Positions 46,951-55,109 of a DNA stretch of 64,000 nt are shown here, in pieces; within the stretch, counting starts at the first letter, position 1, and the number at the start of each line of letters is the position of its first letter. The notes under the pieces are model-generated. The model ran no database searches. It had not been told where the DNA came from and saw only the letters and a list, made by a program, of their open reading frames with translations. The stretch comes from Pseudomonas wadenswilerensis (GTDB lineage Bacteria; Pseudomonadota; Gammaproteobacteria; Pseudomonadales; Pseudomonadaceae): contig NZ_UIDD01000001.1 of NCBI RefSeq assembly GCF_900497695.1, positions 124,001 through 188,000 of the forward strand, given 5' to 3'. Position numbers and translations under genes: made by a program.

Positions 46951-49821
46951 ATGACACTCGGTTCCGACTCCATGAGCGCCCCTTCCGAAGCGCGCCGGAG
47001 TATTCGCAAACACTTCGCAACCCAACTGGCTGTCGAGCGCACCCGCCTGCTATACCAGGGCTCGTTGCTGCCGACCCTGTTCATGCTGCTCAATGGTCTG
47101 GTCTGTGCCTGGTTGCTCTGGAGCCCGGCGCGCTACCTTTTGGTCAGCGTGTGGATCGTCTGGCTGATGGCCCTGGTGGCGTTGCGGGTGATTCAGGTCG
47201 CCGCCTTCGATGCCGCCATGCCCGATCGTCAGGCCCAGCCCAGCTGGTGGCGAATGTTCCTGCTCGGTTCGGCTTTCAGCGGCCTGACCCTGGCCAGCGC
47301 GGCAATAGCCCTGGTGCCTGTGGATAACTTCGTGCAGCAGGCCTGGGTGTTTGGCCTGCTGGGGGCGGCGACGCTATCGGCCAGCGTTGCCTATGCCGTC
47401 AGCCTGCCGGCCTTCCTCAGTTTTACCTTGCCCTGCCTGCTGCCGCCGATTGCCTTCCTGTTCTGGAATGGCGATGAACAGCAGCGCGGCTGGGGCTGGC
47501 TTGGGCTGATTCTATTGATCGCCTTGTCAGTGGTGGCCTGGCAGGTCAACCGGCTGATCGAGCGTGGGCTGTTGCGGCGCTTTCAGAATCAGGAACTGAT
47601 CGAGCACCTGCAAGCTGCGCAAAGCCGCAGCGAACGACTTAACCAGGCATTGGCCGGGGAGGTCGAGCAGCGTCGGTTGATCGAGGAACAACTGCGCGAG
47701 GCGCAAGTGGGACTTGAGTCGCGCGTCGCCCAGCGCAGCCAGGAGCTCGATGTTGCCAACCAGGCGCTGAGCAAGAGCGAACAGCGCCTGGCCCTGGCCC
47801 TGGAGGCCAGCGAACTGGGGCTGTGGGACTGGAACCTGGAAACCGACGAGATCCACCATACCCAATTGCGTGAATTGTTCGGCCTGGAGCCTGAACAGGT
47901 CCAGGAAATGCTCGCGCACCTCAAGCCACGGCTGCATCCCGATGACGTGCCGCTGCTCAAGCGCACCCTGGTCGAACACCTCAAGGGTCGCAGCGAGGAT
48001 TACCGCATCGACTACCGGGTGCGTCACCGCCAGGGCCACTGGTGCTGGATCGAAGACCGTGGTCGGGCGGTGGAGCGCGATGCCAGCGGGCGGGTGTTGC
48101 GTATGCTCGGCACCCGCCGCGATATCAGCGCGCAAAAAGCCCAGGAAGAACAACAGCGCCTGGCCGCCACCGTATTCGAAGCGGCCAGCGAAGGCATCGT
48201 GATTCTCGATCCTGACTATGTGTTGCTGGCGGTCAATCAGGCCTTTTGCCGGGTTACCGGCTACAACCGCGAAGAACTGCTCCAGGGCCGTTTGCTGGAG
48301 CTGCCGTGCAGCCGGGATGCACGCCGGCATTCCCAGGCCATCGAACTGGCGCTGGAGCAGCAGGGCAGCTGGCAGGGTGAGCTGGTCGAGGCGCGCAAGA
48401 ACGGTGAGCTTTATCCACAGTGGCTGCAGCTTAACGGCGTGCGCGATGCCCGCGGCAACCTGACCAGCATCGTCGGCTTCTTTACCGACCTGTCGGCACG
48501 CCGCGAGTCCGAGGAGCGCCTGCGTTACCTGGCCCACTATGACGAGCTGACGGGCCTCGCCAACCGCGCCTTGTTCCGCCTGCGCCTGCATGAGGCCGGT
48601 GAGCGCCTGCGTCAGAGCGGGCGCGGGCTGGCGCTGCTGCACATCGACCTGGACCGCTTCAAGCTGCTCAATGACAGCCTTGGCCATGAAGTTGCCGACC
48701 ATTTGCTCAAGCAGATGGCCCAGCGCATCAGCAATGCCATGCCCGAGGCCGACACGGTGGCGCGGCTTTCCGGCGACGAGTTTGCCGTGCTGTTCGATGC
48801 CTATAGCAACCTGTCGAGCCTGGTGCGGGTCGCCAGCCGCCTGCTCGACAAATTGCGTGTGCCGCTGCGGGTCGATGGCCACGAGCTGGTGATCAGCGCT
48901 TCGGTGGGCATCAGCCTGCTGGCCGACACCTCGCGGGATGTCACGGTGTTGGTCAGCCAGGCCAATACCGCCATGCAACACGCCAAGCACCTGGGGGGCG
49001 ATAACTTCCAGTTCTACACCGAGAGCCTGCAGGCCAGCACCCTGCAGCGCCTGCAGTTGGAGAACCACCTGCGCAAGGCCATCGAAGAGCGCCAATTGCA
49101 GGTCTACTACCAACCCAAGTTGTGTCTGGCCACTGGCCGTCTGCATGCAGCCGAGGCGCTGGTGCGCTGGCAGCATCCGCAGTGGGGCATGGTGCCGCCG
49201 TCGGACTTCATCGGCCTGGCCGAAGAAACCGGGCTGATTGCGCCGATGGGCGAGTTCGTCTTGCGCCAGGCTTGCTGGCAGGCCTGCGAGTGGCAGCGCA
49301 TGGGTCTGGAGCCGATCCGCGTGTCGGTGAACCTGTCGGTCTATCAGTTGCGTCAGGGCAAGCTGGTCAGCCTGGTGCGCCAGGTGCTGGAGGAAAGCGG
49401 CCTGGCCCCGCACCTGCTGGAACTGGAGCTGACCGAGAGCCAGTTGCTCGACAGCGTCGAGCACATCATCGCCACCTTCCGCCAGTTACACGAACTGGGG
49501 GTAAAGCTGGCGATCGACGACTTCGGCACCGGCTATTCATCGCTCAGCTACCTCAAGCGCTTCCCGGTGGATTACGTGAAAATCGATCAGGCCTTTATCC
49601 GTGGCCTGAGCGAGGGTAGCGAAGACGCGGCCATTACCCGGGCAATCATCGCCATGGCCCAGAGCCTGGACCTGCAGGTGGTGGCCGAGGGCGTCGAGAC
49701 CCATGAACAGCTGGATTTCCTGCGCAAGCAAGGCTGCAATGAAGTGCAGGGCTATCTGATCAGCCGACCGGTACCGGCGCAGGAGCTGGCCGGGTTACTG
49801 GCCAGCCGCTACAGCTTTTAA
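46951..49821 (+). CDS. Membrane PAS-GGDEF-EAL protein (c-di-GMP turnover)
   Basis: The 956-residue protein has about seven N-terminal membrane helices (residues ~30-210), a coiled coil (~215-275), two PAS domains (~280-530), GGDEF (~530-690) and EAL (~700-945). The GGDEF signature is RLSGDEFAVLF, compatible with cyclase activity. The EAL domain keeps AAEALVRW and IDDFGTGYSSLSYLKRF, so phosphodiesterase activity is plausible. Start is ATG 46951, though ATG 46972 (MSAPSEARRS) is possible. Its end overlaps the convergent zwf by 4 bp. Confidence 0.88.
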   Translation: MTLGSDSMSAPSEARRSIRKHFATQLAVERTRLLYQGSLLPTLFMLLNGLVCAWLLWSPARYLLVSVWIVWLMALVALRVIQVAAFDAAMPDRQAQPSWWRMFLLGSAFSGLTLASAAIALVPVDNFVQQAWVFGLLGAATLSASVAYAVSLPAFLSFTLPCLLPPIAFLFWNGDEQQRGWGWLGLILLIALSVVAWQVNRLIERGLLRRFQNQELIEHLQAAQSRSERLNQALAGEVEQRRLIEEQLREAQVGLESRVAQRSQELDVANQALSKSEQRLALALEASELGLWDWNLETDEIHHTQLRELFGLEPEQVQEMLAHLKPRLHPDDVPLLKRTLVEHLKGRSEDYRIDYRVRHRQGHWCWIEDRGRAVERDASGRVLRMLGTRRDISAQKAQEEQQRLAATVFEAASEGIVILDPDYVLLAVNQAFCRVTGYNREELLQGRLLELPCSRDARRHSQAIELALEQQGSWQGELVEARKNGELYPQWLQLNGVRDARGNLTSIVGFFTDLSARRESEERLRYLAHYDELTGLANRALFRLRLHEAGERLRQSGRGLALLHIDLDRFKLLNDSLGHEVADHLLKQMAQRISNAMPEADTVARLSGDEFAVLFDAYSNLSSLVRVASRLLDKLRVPLRVDGHELVISASVGISLLADTSRDVTVLVSQANTAMQHAKHLGGDNFQFYTESLQASTLQRLQLENHLRKAIEERQLQVYYQPKLCLATGRLHAAEALVRWQHPQWGMVPPSDFIGLAEETGLIAPMGEFVLRQACWQACEWQRMGLEPIRVSVNLSVYQLRQGKLVSLVRQVLEESGLAPHLLELELTESQLLDSVEHIIATFRQLHELGVKLAIDDFGTGYSSLSYLKRFPVDYVKIDQAFIRGLSEGSEDAAITRAIIAMAQSLDLQVVAEGVETHEQLDFLRKQGCNEVQGYLISRPVPAQELAGLLASRYSF

Positions 49822-51269
49822 AGGTGCCAGGCGCGGCCCTGGTGCGCCAGCAGGCTGTGCGCCTGGTCCGGGCCGTTGCTGCCGGCATGGTAGGGGCGTG
49901 GGGCCTGGAAGTGCTCCTGCCAGCCAGTGAGGATCGGGTCGATCCAGGCCCAGGCCGCCTCGACCTCGTCACGGCGCATGAACAGCGTCGAGTCGCCTTC
50001 GAGCACATCCAGCAACAGCCGCTCATAGGCGTCCCAGCGACGGGTCTGGCCGAACACCTGGGCCAGGTTGAGGTTCAGTTCCACCGGCTCCAGGCGCATG
50101 CCCTTGCCGGGGGTCTTGGTCATCATCTGCAGGCTGATGCGCTCATCGGGTTGTAGTTGAATCAGCAGTTGGTTGGCCTGATCACCTTCGAACAGGCGAT
50201 GGGGCACCGGCTTGAACTGGATGACGATCTGCGACGAACGCTTGGCCAGGCGCTTGCCGGTACGCAAGTAGAAGGGCACGCCGGCCCAGCGCCAGTTGTT
50301 GATATGCGCTTCTACGGCGACGAAGGTCTCGGTATCGCTGTCGTTGTCGACATCTTTCTCGAAGTAGTAGGCCGGAACTTCCTGGCCGCCGATCTTGCCG
50401 GCGCTGTACTGGCCGCGCACGGTCTTGTCCTGCACATCCTGGCCAGTGATCGGTTGCAGGGCCTTGAGGATCTTCACCTTCTCGTCGCGTACCGCTTCGG
50501 CCTCGAACTGTGCCGGTGGCTCCATGGCCACCAGGCAGAGCAGCTGCAGCAAGTGATTCTGCAGCATGTCGCGAGTGGCGCCGGCGCGATCGTAGTAGGC
50601 GCCGCGGTTCTCTACACCGAGGGTTTCACAGACGCTGATCTGCACATGATCGACCTGGTTGTTGCGCCACACGGGCTCGAGCAGGGCATTGGCGAAGCGC
50701 AGGGCCATGAGGTTCTGCACGGTTTCCTTGCCCAGGTAGTGATCGATACGAAACACCTGCGACTCGGCGAAAACGGCGCCGAAGGCCTCGTTGATTGCCG
50801 TCGCCGACTCCAGCGAGTGGCCGATCGGTTTTTCCAGCACGATGCGCGCATCGTGATCGGCCAAGCCTGCGACTTTGAGGTGGTTGGCAATTGGCACGAA
50901 CAGGTTGGGTGCGGTGGCCAGGTAGTAGATCCGGGTCAGGCCGCCGGCCTCACCCAGAAACCGTGCCAGACGGACAAAATCGGCGCTTTGCGAGGCGTCC
51001 ATGGGGAAGTAGTCGAGGCGGGCAGAGAAGCGCGCCCAGACATCTTCATCGAAGTCGGCACGGGCGATCTGCGCCCGGCAACGGCGTTCGGCGAGCTTGA
51101 GGAATTCATTGCGTGGCAGATTGCTGCGGGCCAGGGCGATGATGCGCACGGCGGGGTGTAGGCGAGCCTCGCGATACAGGTGGTAGAGCGCCGGAAGCAG
51201 TTTGTGCAGGGCCAGGTCACCGGTGCCGCCGAACACCATGATGTCGCAAGGGATAGTCAATACCACCAC
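49818..51269 (-). CDS. zwf: Glucose-6-phosphate 1-dehydrogenase
   Basis: The enzyme makes 6-phosphogluconolactone and NAD(P)H. It has the nucleotide motif VFGGTGDLALHKLLPAL and the substrate motif RIDHYLGKETVQN, with length about 480 residues. No ATG is near the start: GTG at 51269 or TTG at 51263 (giving MTIPCDIMVFGG) follow AGGAG, and the TTG is at the better homology position. It is divergent from an RpiR regulator, the arrangement of the second zwf locus of pseudomonads, away from the edd-glk genes. Confidence 0.93.
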   Translation of the reverse strand: MVVLTIPCDIMVFGGTGDLALHKLLPALYHLYREARLHPAVRIIALARSNLPRNEFLKLAERRCRAQIARADFDEDVWARFSARLDYFPMDASQSADFVRLARFLGEAGGLTRIYYLATAPNLFVPIANHLKVAGLADHDARIVLEKPIGHSLESATAINEAFGAVFAESQVFRIDHYLGKETVQNLMALRFANALLEPVWRNNQVDHVQISVCETLGVENRGAYYDRAGATRDMLQNHLLQLLCLVAMEPPAQFEAEAVRDEKVKILKALQPITGQDVQDKTVRGQYSAGKIGGQEVPAYYFEKDVDNDSDTETFVAVEAHINNWRWAGVPFYLRTGKRLAKRSSQIVIQFKPVPHRLFEGDQANQLLIQLQPDERISLQMMTKTPGKGMRLEPVELNLNLAQVFGQTRRWDAYERLLLDVLEGDSTLFMRRDEVEAAWAWIDPILTGWQEHFQAPRPYHAGSNGPDQAHSLLAHQGRAWHL

Positions 51270-51305
51270 TCTCCTAGTTCGTTTAGCTGGGCGGGTCGCC
51301 GGTCA

Positions 51306-51320
51306 TGTAGTATAACTACA
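51306..51320. promoter_or_regulatory. Palindromic operator between zwf and the RpiR gene
   Basis: TGTAGTATAACTACA has perfect 6-bp arms (TGTAGT, ACTACA) around three central bases and lies midway between the divergent starts. HexR-type regulators bind TTGT-N7/8-ACAA-like sites, and this resembles them. Confidence 0.55.
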
Positions 51321-51364
51321 AGAAAGCTACAACCCGGTCAGTCGATCATAACCGAGTCCTGCCC

Positions 51365-52231
51365 TTGAATCTGTTGCAACACATCGCCCAGTCGCGCCAT
51401 CTGCTACGCAAATCGGAACTCAAGGTTGCCGATCACGTGCTGCTTGATCCTGCGGCCGTCATGCATAGCTCCATGGCCGACCTTGCCCACAGCGTCGGCA
51501 TCAGCGAGCCGACCATCGTGCGTTTTTGCCGTGCGATCGGTTGTTCCGGGTTCCAGGACCTCAAGCTCAAGCTGGCCCAGAGCCTGGCGGCGGGCGCAAG
51601 TTTCGGCCAGTTCGCCATTCATGAGGACGACTCGGTTGCCGACTACAGCCTGAAGATCTTCGACACCACCCTGCATACCCTGATGGAAGTGCGCGAGCAC
51701 CTCGATCCACAGGCCTTGCAGCGTGCGGTGACCGCCATGGCCCAGGCCCAGCGCGTCGAGTTCTACGGTTTTGGTGCCTCTGGCGCGGTAGCGGCCGATG
51801 CCCAGCACAAGTTCTTCCGCCTGCTGCTGACGGCGGCGGCGTATTCCGACCCGCATATGCAGGCAATGTCGGCGGTTACTCTCAAGCCTGGCGATGTGGC
51901 CATCTGCATTTCCCAGTCGGGGCGCTCCAAGGACCTGCTGATCACCGCCAACCTGGTGCGTGAAAGCGGCGCCACGCTGATTACCCTGTGCCCGAGCCAG
52001 ACGCCATTGGCGGAGCTGTCGACCGTCAACCTGGCCATCGACGTGCACGAAGACACCGAGATCTACACCCCGCTGACCTCGCGTATTGCCCACCTGGTGG
52101 TGATCGACGTGCTGGCCATGGGCGTGGCCATGGCCCGCGGGCCGAGCCTGGTCAACCACCTCAAGAGCGTCAAGCGCAGCTTGCGCAGCCTGCGTTTGTC
52201 GCCCAAGTCGATCAAGGCGATGGACGACTGA
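51365..52231 (+). CDS. RpiR-family regulator (HexR-like)
   Basis: The 288-residue protein has an N-terminal RpiR helix-turn-helix (SMADLAHSVGISEPTIVRFCRAIGCSGFQDLKLKLA) and a C-terminal SIS sugar-phosphate domain (FYGFGASGAVAADAQHKFFRL, ISQSGRSKDLL). It starts with TTG at 51365; there is no upstream ATG and the next in-frame Met would delete the HTH. Divergent to zwf, it probably senses a phosphorylated sugar acid such as KDPG. It is a HexR relative but not adjacent to edd or eda. Confidence 0.86.
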   Translation: MNLLQHIAQSRHLLRKSELKVADHVLLDPAAVMHSSMADLAHSVGISEPTIVRFCRAIGCSGFQDLKLKLAQSLAAGASFGQFAIHEDDSVADYSLKIFDTTLHTLMEVREHLDPQALQRAVTAMAQAQRVEFYGFGASGAVAADAQHKFFRLLLTAAAYSDPHMQAMSAVTLKPGDVAICISQSGRSKDLLITANLVRESGATLITLCPSQTPLAELSTVNLAIDVHEDTEIYTPLTSRIAHLVVIDVLAMGVAMARGPSLVNHLKSVKRSLRSLRLSPKSIKAMDD

Positions 52232-52239
52232 TACATCCT

Positions 52240-52286
52240 CTAGGAGCGGGCTGCCCCGCGAATCGCGGGGCAAGCCCGCTGCTAGA
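52240..52286. repeat. REP hairpin after the RpiR gene
   Basis: CTAGGAGCGGGCTGCCCCGC and its inverted copy with one-base differences form a tight hairpin (GGAGCGGGC type) starting 8 bp after the stop codon. It probably acts as mRNA 3' end. Confidence 0.78.
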
Positions 52287-52374
52287 GGTTCATTGATTTG
52301 TCATTGGCCCGCCGCCAAACCGTAATGCCACGACGTCAAGCTGAAGCTCCCGCACTCGAAAAGGGAGATATGCA

Positions 52375-52593
52375 ATGGCTCGTGAATTCGATGGCTCGTA
52401 CCAACCCAACGCCAAATCCCGCAAACAGCAGGAAAAAGACCAGCGCCGCATGGAGTTCCGCCGCGCGATCGAAAGCTACTCCGAGCAGCGCCGCCTGCTG
52501 CAGGAGATCACCGATTACGCCGACTTGCAGACCCTCAGCGTGTGGCAGGTATCGGCGGCAGAATCCCCGAGAAACGCTCAACAAGCCCGCTGA
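52375..52593 (+). CDS. Small conserved-looking charged protein, 72 aa
   Basis: The ATG follows a good GGGAG ribosome site. The product is strongly charged (MAREFDGSYQPNAKSRKQQE, then RRMEFRRAIESYSEQRRLLQEI) and predicted helical, with no signal peptide. I do not recognise a family. The last 59 bp overlap the convergent pycR gene, so the two transcripts would be complementary at their ends. Codon pattern looks coding. Confidence 0.65.
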   Translation: MAREFDGSYQPNAKSRKQQEKDQRRMEFRRAIESYSEQRRLLQEITDYADLQTLSVWQVSAAESPRNAQQAR

Positions 52594-53497
52594 TCTGTGC
52601 ACGTTCGCTACGAATGAACGCTAAAAAGGCCAGGGCCACCGGCGACTGCCGCTTGGCCTTGGACTGCACCACGCACCAACTGCGGTACAGTGGCAGCTCT
52701 TCGACCGGCAGTTCGCGCAGCACGCCGGTCGCCAGTTCCAGGTTCAGGGCGTGACGGGTCAGCAGGGCGATACCCAGGCCTGCGATCACGCATTCGCGCT
52801 GGGCATCGGCCGAGGCCACCTCCAACGTCTGGGTGAAGTGCACGCGCTTTTCCTTGAAGTACTCTTCGCAAGCCTTGCGCGTGCCCGAGCCCTGTTCGCG
52901 CACTAATAGCGTGTGCGGCTCAAGGTCCTGCAGGCGCAGGCTGTCGAGCTTGCACAGCGGGTGATCGGGCGGTGCCACGGCAACGATCGGATTATTCAGG
53001 AACGGCAGGAACTCCAGGCCCATGTCCTGGGGCACCATGGACATGATGATCAGGTCATCACGGTTGTCCGAGAGGCGACGGATGGCCTGGGCCCGGTTGA
53101 CTACCGTGAGGGTAAGATTGACCTCCGGGTGCAGGCGTTTGAAGGCGGCGAACAGGTGCGGAACGAAGTACTTGGCGCTGGATTCGACCGCCAGCTTCAG
53201 TTGCCCCTGCAGCGAGCCCTGCATGTCCGAGAGCTGCATGTCGAGGCTCTCCAGGCGCCCGAAGATGTCGCGGCTAGCGCGCTGCAGCGCTTCGGCGGCG
53301 TCGGTCAGGTAGAGCTTTTTGCCGACGTACTCGAACAGCGGCTGGCCAACCAGTTCTTCGAGTTGACGGATTTGTAGACTAACGGCGGGTTGCGTCAGGT
53401 TCATCTCCTCGGCCGCCCGGCTGTAGGAACGCAAATCACAGACCTCATTGAAGATCTGAAGTTGACGCAATGTCATACGCATCAATGACTTACGCAT
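52535..53497 (-). CDS. pycR: LysR-type regulator PycR
   Basis: The 320-residue LysR protein has the HTH MTLRQLQIFNEVCDLRSYSRAAEEMNLTQPAVS and an effector domain with VREQGSGTRKACEEYF. It is divergent to the pyruvate carboxylase genes, the position of PycR, which in P. aeruginosa affects lipid metabolism and virulence. The start may be 53497 or the Met seven codons later (MTLRQLQIF). A perfect palindrome lies at 53532-53547. Confidence 0.87.
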   Translation of the reverse strand: MRKSLMRMTLRQLQIFNEVCDLRSYSRAAEEMNLTQPAVSLQIRQLEELVGQPLFEYVGKKLYLTDAAEALQRASRDIFGRLESLDMQLSDMQGSLQGQLKLAVESSAKYFVPHLFAAFKRLHPEVNLTLTVVNRAQAIRRLSDNRDDLIIMSMVPQDMGLEFLPFLNNPIVAVAPPDHPLCKLDSLRLQDLEPHTLLVREQGSGTRKACEEYFKEKRVHFTQTLEVASADAQRECVIAGLGIALLTRHALNLELATGVLRELPVEELPLYRSWCVVQSKAKRQSPVALAFLAFIRSERAQISGLVERFSGILPPIPATR

Positions 53498-53531
53498 TTC
53501 TCAAGCCCCGGCAAAACCTTGTAACAGCACT

Positions 53532-53547
53532 ATAAGCTTTTGCTTAT
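53532..53547. promoter_or_regulatory. Palindrome between pycR and pycA
   Basis: ATAAGC-TTTT-GCTTAT is a perfect inverted repeat 35 bp upstream of pycR in the shared control region. It is a candidate PycR operator; the half-site spacing resembles LysR sites but not exactly T-N11-A. Confidence 0.45.
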
Positions 53548-53683
53548 GCACACCCTAATAAATATTGATTTTTGTTTATCCAGAGACAGCGCTAGGGTAA
53601 AGATGCGACTTGCCAGCGACGATTGGTCACGCGCCGACCGGCGTTGCCGGCTCGTTTGTTCTAGCGGCCTTGGGAATACTCCA

Positions 53684-55099
53684 GTGATAAAAAAGATCCT
53701 GATCGCCAACCGCGGTGAAATTGCTGTTCGAATCGTGCGTGCCTGCGCCGAGATGGGCATCCGTTCCGTGGCGATCTACTCAGACGCCGACCGCCATGCC
53801 TTGCACGTCAAACGTGCCGATGAGGCCCACAGCATTGGTGCCGAGCCCCTGGCCGGCTACCTGAACCCGCGCAAGCTGGTGAACCTGGCCGTGGAAACCG
53901 GTTGTGATGCGCTGCATCCCGGTTATGGTTTTCTGTCTGAGAACGCTGAACTTGCGGACATCTGCGCCGAACGTGGAATCAAATTCATTGGCCCTTCGGC
54001 GGAAGTCATTCGCCGCATGGGTGACAAGACCGAAGCCCGCCGCAGCATGATCAAGGCCGGCGTGCCGGTCACCCCGGGCACCGAGGGCAACGTCGCCGAC
54101 ATCCATGAAGCGCTGCTCGAAGGCGACCGCATCGGTTATCCGGTGATGCTCAAGGCCACTTCCGGCGGTGGCGGCCGTGGTATTCGTCGCTGCAACAGTC
54201 GTGAAGAGCTGGAACAGGCTTTCCCGCGGGTGATCTCCGAAGCGACCAAGGCCTTTGGTTCTGCGGAGGTGTTCCTGGAAAAATGCATCGTCAACCCGAA
54301 ACACATCGAGGCGCAAATTCTCGGCGACAGCTTCGGCAACGTCGTGCACCTGTTCGAGCGCGACTGCTCGATCCAGCGGCGCAACCAGAAACTCATCGAA
54401 ATCGCCCCGAGCCCGCAACTGACCCCCGAACAGCGCGCCTACATCGGCGACCTGTCGGTACGCGCGGCCAAGGCCGTGGGTTACGAGAACGCCGGCACCG
54501 TGGAGTTCCTGCTCGCCGATGGCGAGGTGTACTTCATGGAGATGAACACCCGGGTGCAGGTGGAACACACCATCACCGAAGAAATCACCGGCATCGATAT
54601 CGTTCGCGAGCAGATCCGCATTGCCTCCGGCCTGCCGCTCTCGGTCAAGCAGGAAGACATCCAGCACCGCGGCTTCGCCCTGCAGTTCCGGATCAATGCC
54701 GAAGACCCGAAGAACAACTTCCTGCCCAGCTTCGGCAAGATCACCCGCTACTACGCGCCCGGCGGCCCCGGTGTGCGCACCGACACGGCGATCTATACCG
54801 GCTACACCATTCCACCGTTCTACGATTCGATGTGCCTGAAACTGGTGGTCTGGGCGCTGACCTGGGAAGAAGCCATGGACCGTGGCCTGCGTGCCCTGGA
54901 CGACATGCGCGTACAAGGGGTGAAGACCACCGCCGCCTACTACCAGGAAATCCTGCGCAATCCGGAATTCCGCAGCGGTCAGTTCAATACCAGCTTCGTT
55001 GAAAGCCACCCGGAACTGACCAACTACTCGATCAAGCGCAAACCCGAAGAGCTGGCCCTGGCCATCGCTGCCGCCATCGCCGCCCACGCAGGCCTGTGA
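53684..55099 (+). CDS. pycA: Pyruvate carboxylase subunit A (biotin carboxylase)
   Basis: The 471-residue ATP-grasp protein carboxylates biotin. It shows KKILIANRGEIAVRIVRACAE, the ATP loop KATSGGGGRGIRR, and EMNTRVQVEHTITEEITG. The start is GTG 53684, giving the family's length; upstream ATG starts in the same frame (from 53540) cover non-conserved sequence in the promoter. It pairs with pycB, 10 bp downstream, in the two-subunit enzyme that feeds oxaloacetate. Confidence 0.93.
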   Translation: MIKKILIANRGEIAVRIVRACAEMGIRSVAIYSDADRHALHVKRADEAHSIGAEPLAGYLNPRKLVNLAVETGCDALHPGYGFLSENAELADICAERGIKFIGPSAEVIRRMGDKTEARRSMIKAGVPVTPGTEGNVADIHEALLEGDRIGYPVMLKATSGGGGRGIRRCNSREELEQAFPRVISEATKAFGSAEVFLEKCIVNPKHIEAQILGDSFGNVVHLFERDCSIQRRNQKLIEIAPSPQLTPEQRAYIGDLSVRAAKAVGYENAGTVEFLLADGEVYFMEMNTRVQVEHTITEEITGIDIVREQIRIASGLPLSVKQEDIQHRGFALQFRINAEDPKNNFLPSFGKITRYYAPGGPGVRTDTAIYTGYTIPPFYDSMCLKLVVWALTWEEAMDRGLRALDDMRVQGVKTTAAYYQEILRNPEFRSGQFNTSFVESHPELTNYSIKRKPEELALAIAAAIAAHAGL

Positions 55100-55109
55100 G
55101 GAACCCATA

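Noticed and set aside
53540..53683. An upstream ATG extension of pycA
   Set aside because: It runs through the probable promoter and palindrome; the GTG at 53684 gives the usual protein length.
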